A stretch of DNA of 8,846 nucleotides from Desulfuromonadaceae bacterium UBA2294 (GCA_002345625.1 DDWE01000055.1:1-8846); one strand, 5' to 3'. Shown: positions 1 through 6,399, numbered from the stretch's first letter. A program made the numbers and translations. The notes: generated by a model not told the origin, from the sequence alone.

Positions 1-212
1 CGGTTCGCTACGGTTGGGGTGAGCTGGTCGGTTATAAACACAGTGTCGAAGAAGATCTTGCCGCCGCCGCCAGGCTGACCAGTGCCGACCTGCAGGCTGC
101 CGCCTGCCGGTTGTTGCTCACCGATCAGCTCACCGTCGCCATCGTCGGCCCCTGGCGCAAGCGCGACCGGCGGGAGGGTGAGCGGCTGTTGCAAGAGCTG
201 GTCTGGGCCTGA
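1..212 (+). CDS. C-terminal end of an M16 (insulinase-like) metallopeptidase, partial
   Basis: An open frame enters from the left edge; its first complete codon is at base 3 and it stops with TGA at 210-212, giving 69 residues. They read from VRYGWGELVGYKHSVEEDLA to the stop, with the segment LTVAIVGPW near the end. This looks like the last part of a pitrilysin/insulinase-family protein: a helix with a tyrosine and a glycine-rich turn, a conserved 'LTSADLQAAA' helix (compare 'VTxEDVxxxA' in the family), then the final beta strand ending in VGP. The HxxEH zinc site lies upstream, outside the window, so activity cannot be judged. Such proteins are typically processing peptidases in the cytosol or periplasm. 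The gene is followed by a 273-bp gap. The family call rests on a short tail and is moderately sure; the reading frame itself is clear. Confidence 0.65.
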   Translation, partial: VRYGWGELVGYKHSVEEDLAAAARLTSADLQAAACRLLLTDQLTVAIVGPWRKRDRREGERLLQELVWA

Positions 213-485
213 TCGGCCGGTGACGGTTTTTGTCGAGATTGTCCGGTGTTTAACCGTGAAATAACGTCTATTCCTCACTGCTGACTTCCGTTGCCGAGGA
301 TTAAAACCTCCCCTCAAATCAATCGTCACCCCATAATATTCAGTTTTTTGAATAGCTTAGGTTGCGTCAGCCCTTTTGCCATTCCGTCCGTATCGCGATT
401 TCATAAAAATCGGCATGAATCCTGCTCTATAATTCGCAAAGATTGCTAACTACTCACAAAAAGATGCCAACCAAGGAGGCAACCG
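213..485. other. Intergenic region upstream of the rhodanese gene, with hairpins and a possible -10 box
   Basis: No gene is visible here. Just after the M16 stop, a weak GC hairpin (CCG-GTGA-CGG, 218-226) precedes five T residues and could be a poor terminator. Two AT-rich inverted repeats follow: TATTCA/TGAATA (337-342 and 349-354) and CGATTT/AAATCG (396-401 and 407-412). A perfect TATAAT at 428-433 lies 52 bp before the rhodanese start, but no good -35 hexamer sits 16-18 bp upstream of it, so any promoter here may need an activator or another sigma factor. Confidence 0.5.
428..433 (+). promoter_or_regulatory. Candidate -10 box for the rhodanese gene
   Basis: The hexamer matches the sigma-70 consensus exactly and would place the transcript start near 440, giving a leader of about 46 bases. 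The 16-18 bp spaced positions upstream are A-rich and do not resemble TTGACA. The inverted repeat at 396-412 sits where an activator or the -35 region would lie. Confidence 0.35.
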
Positions 486-1622
486 ATGTACAGAAATCTA
501 CGACGTTTGACCCTGGCGTTGCTGGCTACAGCGCTGCTTTTTGCTTGCTCGGCACCGGCGCCGGTGGCTGATGCACCGAAGGAACAGCCGGTTCCGCAGG
601 ATCCGGCCCTGATCATCAGCCTGGCGGAAGTGCAGGCTCTGGTGGCCAAAGGTGCAGAAGGCAACTTTATCCTGGTCGATTCGCGGCCGGAGGTGAAGTT
701 TCAGCAGGCGCACATTCCCGGCGCCATCAGCATTCCGAAGCCGCTGATCGAGCAGAACCTCGACAAACTGGCCAAAGACAAGCAGGTCATCTTCTACTGT
801 GGCGGTGTCACCTGCGCCCTGAGTTCGAAATCGGCCGAAGTCGCTCAAAAGAACGGCTACAGCAACGTCAAGGTGTTCTACGCCGGCATGCCGGCCTGGG
901 AAGCGGGCGGCAACTTTGTCGAGATCGAACTGCCGGCTTTGCAGAAGCTGGTGGCCGAGGGGGGGAAGGAGCCGTTTGTCCTGATCGATTCCCGTCCGTC
1001 GGTGAAGTATGCCAAAGGGCATATCCCCGGCGCCATTTCGTTGCCGAAGGCCGAGTTTGAACTGAAAAAAGGGATCCTGCCGGCCGACAAGAACATCCAG
1101 CTGATCTTCTACTGCGGTGGCTATGAGTGCAAGCTCAGCGCCCAGTCGGCAACACTCGCCCTTGGCCTCGGTTACAAGAATGTCGCGGTCTTTTCAGCCG
1201 GTGAGCCGGTCTGGAAGAGTGCTAGCCTGCCGCTGTGGGGGAGCGAGGCGAGTGGCGCTTTTGCCAAAAAAGAGAAACCGGCCGATGCCCTGCCCGAAGC
1301 CATCACCGCCGAAGAGTTGCAGAAATTGATCGCTTCCGGTCAGGTGCAGATCGTCGATGTGCGTGAGCCGGAAGAGTTTGCCAAGGCGCATATCAAAGGG
1401 GCCATTAACATTTTTGACGAGGATTTCATCTTCAAGGCCAAGGAGTCGGTGGCCAAGCTGGTCCAAAGCGGCCGCGTCGTTCTGGTCTGCGCCACCGGCG
1501 CGAGAAGCGCCAGCGCCTACTACGCCATTCTTGATTCAGAGTACGTGAACAAGAACAACGTGCAGTATCTCGATAACAAGGTCAGCTATCTGGCGAACGG
1601 GACCTTTGTCGTCAGCAAGTAA
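486..1622 (+). CDS. Triple-rhodanese-domain lipoprotein
   Basis: A 378-residue exported protein. Residues 1-21 form a lipoprotein signal (RNLRR, hydrophobic run, lipobox LFAC with Cys21). Serine follows the cysteine, and no aspartate is present at +2, which fits outer-membrane sorting in proteobacteria. Three rhodanese domains follow: about 42-145, 147-248 and 271-378. Each has the D-R-x-E/S-V/F-x-x-x-H-I-x-G-A-I signature. The loops are CGGVTC (Cys105/Cys110), CGGYEC (Cys210/Cys215) and a canonical CATGARS (Cys335, Arg340). Rhodaneses carry persulfide sulfur on the loop cysteine, so an envelope role in sulfur or thiol handling is likely; the actual substrate is unknown. Domains 1 and 2 resemble each other more than domain 3, suggesting internal duplication. 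The start is fixed by AAGGAGG at 473-479, six bases before ATG. A strong terminator follows the stop, so the gene is probably monocistronic. Geobacter encodes rhodanese lipoproteins in some extracellular electron-transfer clusters, but no porin or cytochrome gene is adjacent here. Confidence 0.9.
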   Translation: MYRNLRRLTLALLATALLFACSAPAPVADAPKEQPVPQDPALIISLAEVQALVAKGAEGNFILVDSRPEVKFQQAHIPGAISIPKPLIEQNLDKLAKDKQVIFYCGGVTCALSSKSAEVAQKNGYSNVKVFYAGMPAWEAGGNFVEIELPALQKLVAEGGKEPFVLIDSRPSVKYAKGHIPGAISLPKAEFELKKGILPADKNIQLIFYCGGYECKLSAQSATLALGLGYKNVAVFSAGEPVWKSASLPLWGSEASGAFAKKEKPADALPEAITAEELQKLIASGQVQIVDVREPEEFAKAHIKGAINIFDEDFIFKAKESVAKLVQSGRVVLVCATGARSASAYYAILDSEYVNKNNVQYLDNKVSYLANGTFVVSK

Positions 1623-1640
1623 AGATCAGAAAAACAGCTG

Positions 1641-1680
1641 AAAAAAAGAGGGCTGCCTGACCGGGCAGCCCTCTTTTTTT
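1641..1680 (+). terminator. Strong intrinsic terminator after the rhodanese gene
   Basis: A perfect 10-bp GC-rich stem (GAGGGCTGCC at 1648-1657 with GGCAGCCCTC at 1664-1673) has a six-base loop and is followed by seven T residues. Seven A residues precede it, so the stem can extend to 17 bp and the element could work on both strands. It lies 18 bp beyond the stop codon at 1622. Confidence 0.95.
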
Positions 1681-1755
1681 GACGACGACCCCAAAGTAAG
1701 TACGGACCTATTCTCGCACAAAACCGGAAACAACCTCTGCTTCTGTCTAAACGTT

Positions 1756-1779
1756 CTTCGCGACTTTGAGGCTTTGCGT
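1756..1779. repeat. Three tandem 8-bp units, CAAAG-type intergenic repeat
   Basis: On the + strand the units read CTTCGCGA, CTTTGAGG and CTTTGCGT, followed by GAA. On the other strand this is TTC then ACGCAAAG, CCTCAAAG, TCGCGAAG. The pattern resembles the 'ACGCAAAG' runs I recall from intergenic DNA of many environmental bacteria, whose function I do not know. Three imperfect copies are few, so the call is tentative. Confidence 0.45.
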
Positions 1780-1827
1780 GAACCCTTAGTTTCGGTTGAA
1801 GCTGTGTTTAGATGGAAGGACTTGTGT

Positions 1828-1839
1828 AAATCGCGATTT
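1828..1839. promoter_or_regulatory. 12-bp perfect palindrome, possible operator
   Basis: AAATCGCGATTT is self-complementary over 12 bp and lies 107 bp before the flavoprotein start, nested between TTGTGT and ACACAA arms. The nine-base core TCGCGATTT also occurs at 393-401, 84 bp before the rhodanese start. A shared regulator binding both is possible but unproven. Confidence 0.3.
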
Positions 1840-1946
1840 GAGTAGACACAAACGGCTCTGGTCGGGTAGTGAAGGAGTATACCGCTGAGCCACTAGAGCT
1901 TTCTTTGTCCCGGGTTGCTACGTATGTCGCTTTATCGAGCACAATC

Positions 1947-3086
1947 ATGAGTCATCGTCAGTTTGATATCGCTATCATCGGTGCCGGACCGGCCGGGGCG
2001 CGGGCCGCCTGTCATCTGGCACAGGCCGGCCGCAAGGTGGTCGTCCTCGAAGCGCAGACGCTGCCGCGCAATAAACCGTGCGGTGGCGGACTGGTCGGTC
2101 GGGCCAGCCAATTTCTGCCGGCCGGGTTCACCCCGGTGGTCGAACAGCCCTGCCATCAGGCTCTGGTCGGACTGGACAGCGGCCGGCTGCAGTTTACCGC
2201 CCGTCGTGAAACACCAATCGTCAACATGATCATGCGCGCCGCTTTCGATCAGGCCCTGGTCGAGTACGCCTGCTGTCATGGGGCCGAGTTGGTTGAGGGG
2301 TGCCGGGTCGAGCAGGTGGAGGAGCAGGGAGAGAAGGTCCTGTTGCGGGCCGGAAACGCAACGTTTACAGCCGACTGGTTGATCGCTGCTGACGGCGTCA
2401 ACAGCCACACCGCCCGCTGCCTGGGGTGGGCAGATGGCCGTCGGCTGGCGCCGGCGCTGGAGTGGGAGGTGCCGGTTTCGCCCGCGTGTCTGAGGCGGTT
2501 TCCGCTGGCCCGGTTCGATTTTGGCGTCCCCACGGACGGCTACGCCTGGATCTTCCCCAAGCAGAATCACCTCTCGGTCGGCCTCGGCAGCATGCGCAAC
2601 CGCGCCCGCCATTTGCCGGCGCAGTTGCGGGCCTATCTGCAGATGCACGGCGTCGAAGCCAGCGGCCCGATTCACTACCAGGGCCATCTCATCCCGGTCA
2701 GCCCCCGCAAGGCGCCGCTGGCACGGGGCCGGGTGCTGCTGGTTGGCGATGCCGCCGGCCTGACCGACCCGGTGACCGCCGAGGGTCTGACCTTCGCCCT
2801 GCACAGCGGTCTGCTGGCAGCTGAAGCGCTGTGTGAAACTGGTTCAGGAGGGGATGCCGCAGCCTGTTATCAGCACCGGCTGGAACAGGAGGTCCTGCCG
2901 GAGATTCGCGCCGGGCTCTGGCTCGCCGCGCTGGTCTATCGCCTGCCGGTCTGGCGTGACAAGTTGTTTCGTCGTCACGGACAGCAGTTTGCCGAAGCGA
3001 TGGCCGATCTGGTTCAGGGGCGGCGCAGTTATCGCGCTGTGTTGTCCCGCATCCCCTTCTGGCTGAAAATTCTTGGTGTGCGTTGA
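1947..3086 (+). CDS. Geranylgeranyl reductase-family FAD-dependent oxidoreductase
   Basis: A 379-residue flavoprotein. It starts MSHRQFDIAIIGAGPAG, with the dinucleotide-binding GxGxxG at residues 12-17 and Glu35 at the end of the second strand. It then has PRNKPCGGG (40-48), typical of geranylgeranyl reductases; the FAD motif ADGVNS around 149-153; and the second FAD motif GDAAGLTDPVTAEG at 267-280. The family reduces isoprenoid double bonds (chlorophyll side chain, archaeal lipids, menaquinone tails) or acts as related monooxygenases. No photosynthesis or archaeal-lipid context is present, so the substrate is open; quinone or polyprenyl modification is an inference. I chose ATG 1947 because the fold begins there. 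A GTG at 1869 would add 26 residues of no recognisable character. The ribosome-binding site is weak (GAG at 1937-1939). An eight-codon ORF (ATG at 1924) ends in TGA overlapping this ATG, so translational coupling is conceivable. The gene converges on the potassium-channel gene, 114 bp away. Confidence 0.85.
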   Translation: MSHRQFDIAIIGAGPAGARAACHLAQAGRKVVVLEAQTLPRNKPCGGGLVGRASQFLPAGFTPVVEQPCHQALVGLDSGRLQFTARRETPIVNMIMRAAFDQALVEYACCHGAELVEGCRVEQVEEQGEKVLLRAGNATFTADWLIAADGVNSHTARCLGWADGRRLAPALEWEVPVSPACLRRFPLARFDFGVPTDGYAWIFPKQNHLSVGLGSMRNRARHLPAQLRAYLQMHGVEASGPIHYQGHLIPVSPRKAPLARGRVLLVGDAAGLTDPVTAEGLTFALHSGLLAAEALCETGSGGDAAACYQHRLEQEVLPEIRAGLWLAALVYRLPVWRDKLFRRHGQQFAEAMADLVQGRRSYRAVLSRIPFWLKILGVR

Positions 3087-3200
3087 GCTTTTCAGCGGCT
3101 GTTGGGCCGAAATGTGTCAAGGCCCGACTTGCCCCCTATAGGTTTTGCGTGGGGCTGTAGACGGTGAAGTGGCCGGCTGGAAGCGCTCGCCTTGCAGCGG

Positions 3201-4895
3201 TTACGCCAGCTTTTCGTACAGGCGACCGAAGCTCTCTTCCTGCTCCGGGCTGCCGATCAGGATAAGCCCCATCCCGGTTTCAAGGACGGTTTCAGGCGGT
3301 GGCACCACAACCTGTTCGCCATCTTTTGTTTCGATGGCGACGATGGAGCAGCCGGTTTTCGGTCGTAGTTGCGATTCCGCAATAGTGATTCCGGCGAGGC
3401 TCCCCGGCAGTGGTCTGCGAAAGACATTGATCCCCTCTGTCAGATAGATCGACGCTTTCGACTCGAGAATGTTCATCAGGATACTGGCACCGACTGACGC
3501 GTTGGAGACGACAAAGTCGGCGCCGGCGGCGTAATACTGTCCGACTTGTGCATCATTGTTGGCGCGGGCAACGATGCGGATATGCGCATTTAGGTGGCGG
3601 CTGGCCAGGGTAAGGAAGATGTTGGTGCTGTCATCATTGGTGGTGACAATCAGACCCTTGGCTTTGGCGATGCCGGCACGGTCGAGGATGTTGGGGGCGG
3701 TGGCGTCACCATAAATCGGCACATGATCCTCGCAGATCGGGTTCTCGTGCTGGTCAACAAGGATGAACGGAACCGGTTTCCGTTCGAGAAAGCCGGCAGC
3801 GGCACAGCCGATGCGACCGTGACCGAGGATAAACACCAGATCGTCGCTGCTCTGTTCGCCGATGAGCTCTTCAAAGGCGTTCAGTTGATCCCGGGTGCCG
3901 ACCAGTAACATCAAGGCTTTTTCGTTCAGGATGGTATCGCGGGTGGCGGGGATGAGGTTGCCTTGTTCGACGACGCCGATGACAGCCAGCCCGATGTGCT
4001 GGCGGATACGCGCTTCGCCGAGGGTTTTGCCCACAAATGGGGTGCCAAAAACGGGTGCCTCGGCTATTTGCAGGGTGCCGAAGGCGTCGAGGAGATGGGC
4101 CTGGGCACCACAGGTGGTCGCGCGGGTGGCGAGGAACCTGCCGAGGATTTTGTAGAGGGGGATAATCTGGTTCGCGCCGGCCTGACGCAGCAACTCGGCG
4201 TGTTGCGCTTCGGTGACGAAGGCGGCGATGGGGGTCTGGCACAGGGCGCGGATCGACAGGCAGAGGACGGCGTTGTGCGTATCCCCAAGGTTGGCGATCA
4301 CATAGCGGGCATCGGCCACTTTGATTTTGGTCAGCAACTTCGCATCGGTGGGGGAGCCGGTGACAACCCGGATCCCCTCCTGTTCCTCCAGGCGCACCGC
4401 TTCATCATAATCCGGGGTGATGATGGTAAAGAGAATGTTGCGTGCCTGCAGTTTGTGAATAAAGGCGCGGGTCACAGCATCGAAGCCGAAAATCAGCACA
4501 TGGTCACGGGTCTCTTTGGGGAGGGCTTGAGCCGGGCGATAGCGCAGACGTTCTTCGATCCATGGGGCGAGAAACAGACTGATCAGGCCAAAGGGGAGGA
4601 TGATGAGTAAAAAAATGACTCCGGAGACGGTGACCAGAGCGGCAAAGACATAGCCGGCGTCAGTATGGAAGGTGATGTCCCCGAAACCGAGGGTGGTCAT
4701 GACGGTGATGGTCCAGTAGATGCCGGCAATGAGGGAAAACTCGCGCCCTTCAAGGTGCTGCATCAAAAAGCGAAAAATCGTCGCGTAGATCAGGATCAGG
4801 GAGAGCAGGAAAAAGCAGTAAAGGCCGAGAACTTTGAGGTTCTGCTTGGCGCGACCACGCAGGAAATAGGCGAGTTCGGAGGCGAGTGCTTTCAT
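3201..4895 (-). CDS. Potassium channel with two cytoplasmic RCK (TrkA) domains
   Basis: A 564-residue inner-membrane protein. A first membrane helix (about 21-45) is followed by a pore loop with the selectivity filter TTLGFGD (67-73) and a second helix (about 82-110). The cytoplasmic part holds RCK_N 1 (about 131-250), TrkA_C 1 (about 255-340), RCK_N 2 (about 351-470) and TrkA_C 2 (about 480-560). This is the two-helix-plus-RCK ligand-gated channel layout (MthK/GsuK-like); a subunit with two RCK pairs would form the gating ring as a tetramer. The second Rossmann loop is canonical (GHGRIG, 358-363) with Asp at the end of strand 2 (ILVDQHE). The first is degenerate (GFDAVT, 137-142), so only the second is likely to bind NAD or a similar nucleotide. 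ATG 4895 was chosen over the in-frame TTG at 4946 because the extra 17 residues are not family-like and a possible promoter lies between them. No strong SD precedes it (GGAAC only). Confidence 0.9.
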   Translation of the reverse strand: MKALASELAYFLRGRAKQNLKVLGLYCFFLLSLILIYATIFRFLMQHLEGREFSLIAGIYWTITVMTTLGFGDITFHTDAGYVFAALVTVSGVIFLLIILPFGLISLFLAPWIEERLRYRPAQALPKETRDHVLIFGFDAVTRAFIHKLQARNILFTIITPDYDEAVRLEEQEGIRVVTGSPTDAKLLTKIKVADARYVIANLGDTHNAVLCLSIRALCQTPIAAFVTEAQHAELLRQAGANQIIPLYKILGRFLATRATTCGAQAHLLDAFGTLQIAEAPVFGTPFVGKTLGEARIRQHIGLAVIGVVEQGNLIPATRDTILNEKALMLLVGTRDQLNAFEELIGEQSSDDLVFILGHGRIGCAAAGFLERKPVPFILVDQHENPICEDHVPIYGDATAPNILDRAGIAKAKGLIVTTNDDSTNIFLTLASRHLNAHIRIVARANNDAQVGQYYAAGADFVVSNASVGASILMNILESKASIYLTEGINVFRRPLPGSLAGITIAESQLRPKTGCSIVAIETKDGEQVVVPPPETVLETGMGLILIGSPEQEESFGRLYEKLA

Positions 4896-4923
4896 GGGTT
4901 CCGTTCGCGTGTGAGGTTGTGGA

Positions 4924-4953
4924 AGCTTAACGCATCCGCCGCGCAAACGTCAA
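4924..4953 (-). promoter_or_regulatory. Weak candidate promoter for the potassium channel gene
   Basis: On the - strand TTGACG (4953-4948) is followed after 18 bp by TAAGCT (4929-4924). The -35 box is good, the -10 box poor (three of six). It would give a leader of roughly 20 bases before ATG 4895 and would exclude the TTG start at 4946. Confidence 0.3.
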
Positions 4954-5040
4954 TTGTTCCTGGAATTCGTGTTTTGCACCCTCACTGGAAGATGCATACG
5001 ATTTTGTAGGCGTCCCTCTGGAATCTCTTTGTTGGGCACC

Positions 5041-5065
5041 CTTGTGCTCTTTGTGTACTCCATTG
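5041..5065. repeat. Possible CACAAAG-type intergenic repeat fragment
   Basis: Read on the - strand this stretch gives TACACAAAG then AGCACAAGG, two 9-bp units of the 'CACAAAG' kind I recall from many intergenic regions. It shows the same general theme as the 8-bp array at 1756-1779 but a different period. Two imperfect units are thin evidence. Confidence 0.3.
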
Positions 5066-5097
5066 TACTGGTACGGTCTCAGGCATTAAAAAGGGGT

Positions 5098-5140
5098 CAA
5101 AAAGGGGGCCCGCCATCGGCTAATTCCGATGGTAGACCCC
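5098..5140 (-). terminator. Strong intrinsic terminator after the NapH-like gene
   Basis: On the - strand an outer stem GGGGTCT/GGGCCCC (two G-U wobbles) stacks, after one A-C mismatch, on a perfect 7-bp stem CCATCGG/CCGATGG (5132-5126 with 5119-5113). The loop is six bases. CTTTTTG follows directly, then a second near copy, CCCCTTTTT. The element begins 55 bp after the NapH-like stop. An alternative pairing of GGGGTC (5140-5135) with GACCCC (5098-5093) is also possible. Confidence 0.85.
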
Positions 5141-5195
5141 ATAGCTTTAGTCCATAGATGCACCCAATCTGAAATCTTTAGACTGAAGACCATTT

Positions 5196-6350
5196 TTATC
5201 CTGGCAGCTTCCCGGACGTCGGTTTTGCTCTTTTACCGTAAGAAAACGAGACCGCGCCGGTCGGGCACGACTCCAGGCAATTGCCGCAGGAGAAACAATC
5301 CGGAACGACCGTTTTATCCCTTCTCAGAATCGCTCCCATCACCGGGCTCGGGCAGGCGTTTTCGCAGGCAAGGCAGGAAATGCATTTGCCATAATCGACC
5401 CGTATTCTGAACAAGCTTAGTTTTTCAAACAGCCAGCCCGTCAGCCCGAAGGGGCAGCACAGATGGCACCAGGGGCGATAAACAAACAGGCTTAACGTCA
5501 GGGTGCCAACGACAAAACACCAGCCAATCAAGCTCATGTTCAGCGGCTTGAAGATTTTAAACGGGTCGATCTCCCGGGTAATGTCGTAGGCCCAGGCAAA
5601 CGCAACCCAGATGAGAGCGATGAAAAACAGGATACGGATGCCGTTGCTGATCACGAAAGGGAGTTTGAACTGGGGCCAGCGCCCCGGCCCGGTGTCGTCG
5701 CTGTTGCGGTTGAGCCTGAAGATAAAATCCTGCAGCGTTCCGAGCTGGCATCCCCACGAACAGATGAATTTATTGGCCAGCACCACCAGCAGAGTAAAGA
5801 CAGAAAAAGCCACCAGCCGCGGTTTGAAAATCACCCCTTTGGCGGCATACAGGACGATGGCGTCCTTCACGGTCCCCATCGGGCTCGGGTCTGCCCCGAG
5901 GATGACGCCAAAAAGGGTAAAGCCCAGAGCGTAGAGAATCAGCCGGCGTTTTTTACTCATCTTTTTCTTGATCAGCAGCGCAAAGCAGACCCCCATAAAC
6001 AGAAACCACAAGCTGAATTTCAGCGGGATTTTAAGCCAGTTTTTTGAGGCATCTTCAGTCTCAAGGGCGATACTTTTGTTGATCTCTGTCGAGATTTGTT
6101 CCAGCGACAGGCCAAAATCGGTGATCGGTTTTTGCAGCTGCTCCGGATTCTCCAGCTTGAAAAAATCCTTTAACAGCGATTTGGAGAGCGCGTTGGCCGC
6201 GCCAAACTCCGCGACCGTCATCCCCGGCTGCAGCTTGACCTGCACATCTGCGGCGATGGTCTCTTCTTTTTGGCCCCACAGCTCGACAGAAATGATGGAG
6301 GTGCCAATGACAAAGGCAATGGTCACAAGGAGCAAGCCCCAGGTTTTCAT
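5196..6350 (-). CDS. NapH-like membrane 4Fe-4S ferredoxin protein
   Basis: A 384-residue inner-membrane iron-sulfur protein. An N-terminal membrane anchor (4-24) is followed by a roughly 75-residue, probably periplasmic, helical segment. Several membrane helices lie at about 108-126, 136-153, 178-196, 235-256 and 273-292. Two cysteine motifs sit in the membrane region: CSWGC (197-201) and CHLCCP (295-300), as in the NapH/NosR/CcoG group. The C-terminus holds two ferredoxin motifs: Cys323/326/329/333 and Cys352/355/358/362, each followed by proline. Relatives pass electrons between the quinone pool and periplasmic or cytoplasmic partners. The partner is not in this window: there is no NapG, NosZ or cytochrome gene beside it. 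The start is supported by AGAAGGAA about 10 bases upstream. The Fic gene ends 120 bp before it and a strong terminator follows, so it may be its own unit. The exact electron route is unknown. Confidence 0.85.
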   Translation of the reverse strand: MKTWGLLLVTIAFVIGTSIISVELWGQKEETIAADVQVKLQPGMTVAEFGAANALSKSLLKDFFKLENPEQLQKPITDFGLSLEQISTEINKSIALETEDASKNWLKIPLKFSLWFLFMGVCFALLIKKKMSKKRRLILYALGFTLFGVILGADPSPMGTVKDAIVLYAAKGVIFKPRLVAFSVFTLLVVLANKFICSWGCQLGTLQDFIFRLNRNSDDTGPGRWPQFKLPFVISNGIRILFFIALIWVAFAWAYDITREIDPFKIFKPLNMSLIGWCFVVGTLTLSLFVYRPWCHLCCPFGLTGWLFEKLSLFRIRVDYGKCISCLACENACPSPVMGAILRRDKTVVPDCFSCGNCLESCPTGAVSFSYGKRAKPTSGKLPG

Positions 6351-6399
6351 AAAGACATTCCTTCTTTGAGTGAAGATCGGTCCGAGAAGTGGCCGCCAG

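Larger units (their letters stand above)
1681..1946. other. Intergenic gap with short-period repeat and palindromes
   Basis: No convincing gene lies here. The gap holds three 8-bp CTTYGMGN-like units (1756-1779) inside a 7-bp inverted repeat (TCTAAAC at 1746-1752, GTTTAGA at 1806-1812). Next comes a perfect 12-bp palindrome AAATCGCGATTT (1828-1839), itself flanked by TTGTGT (1822-1827) and ACACAA (1846-1851). No clear sigma-70 promoter for the downstream flavoprotein gene can be picked out by eye. A GTG at 1869 opens the flavoprotein frame but codes for 26 residues that do not belong to the family fold. Confidence 0.6.
4896..5195. other. 300-bp gap between the potassium channel and NapH-like genes
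   Basis: No supported gene lies here. Reading on the - strand there is a strong terminator (5098-5140). After it comes CAAAG/CACAAGG-type repeat-like DNA (about 5041-5065) and then a weak candidate promoter close to the channel gene (4924-4953). Short open frames on the + strand (for example 4954-5157) lack a ribosome-binding site and run through the terminator, so I do not call them. Confidence 0.55.

Noticed and set aside
498..1022. A 174-codon antisense frame within the rhodanese gene
   Set aside because: It is opposite two obvious rhodanese domains, and its sequence looks like a reverse-frame translation of their repeats.
1932..2804. A 290-codon open frame on the - strand opposite the flavoprotein gene
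   Set aside because: It lies wholly antisense to a gene with clear family motifs, has no recognisable domain, and long antisense frames are expected in GC-rich genes.
3963..4610. A 215-codon open frame on the + strand opposite the potassium-channel gene
   Set aside because: It mirrors the codon pattern of the channel gene, has no recognisable domain and no ribosome-binding site that I can see.
4954..5157. A + strand frame of 67 codons with a hydrophobic stretch
   Set aside because: It has no ribosome-binding site and runs through the terminator hairpin of the opposite strand.
5093..5165. A riboswitch on the - strand resembling the 3' half of a c-di-GMP-I/GEMM aptamer (ACTAAAGCTATGGGGTCTA followed by a stem)
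   Set aside because: The 5' half of the aptamer is missing upstream, and the stem plus following T run is fully explained by an intrinsic terminator of the preceding gene.
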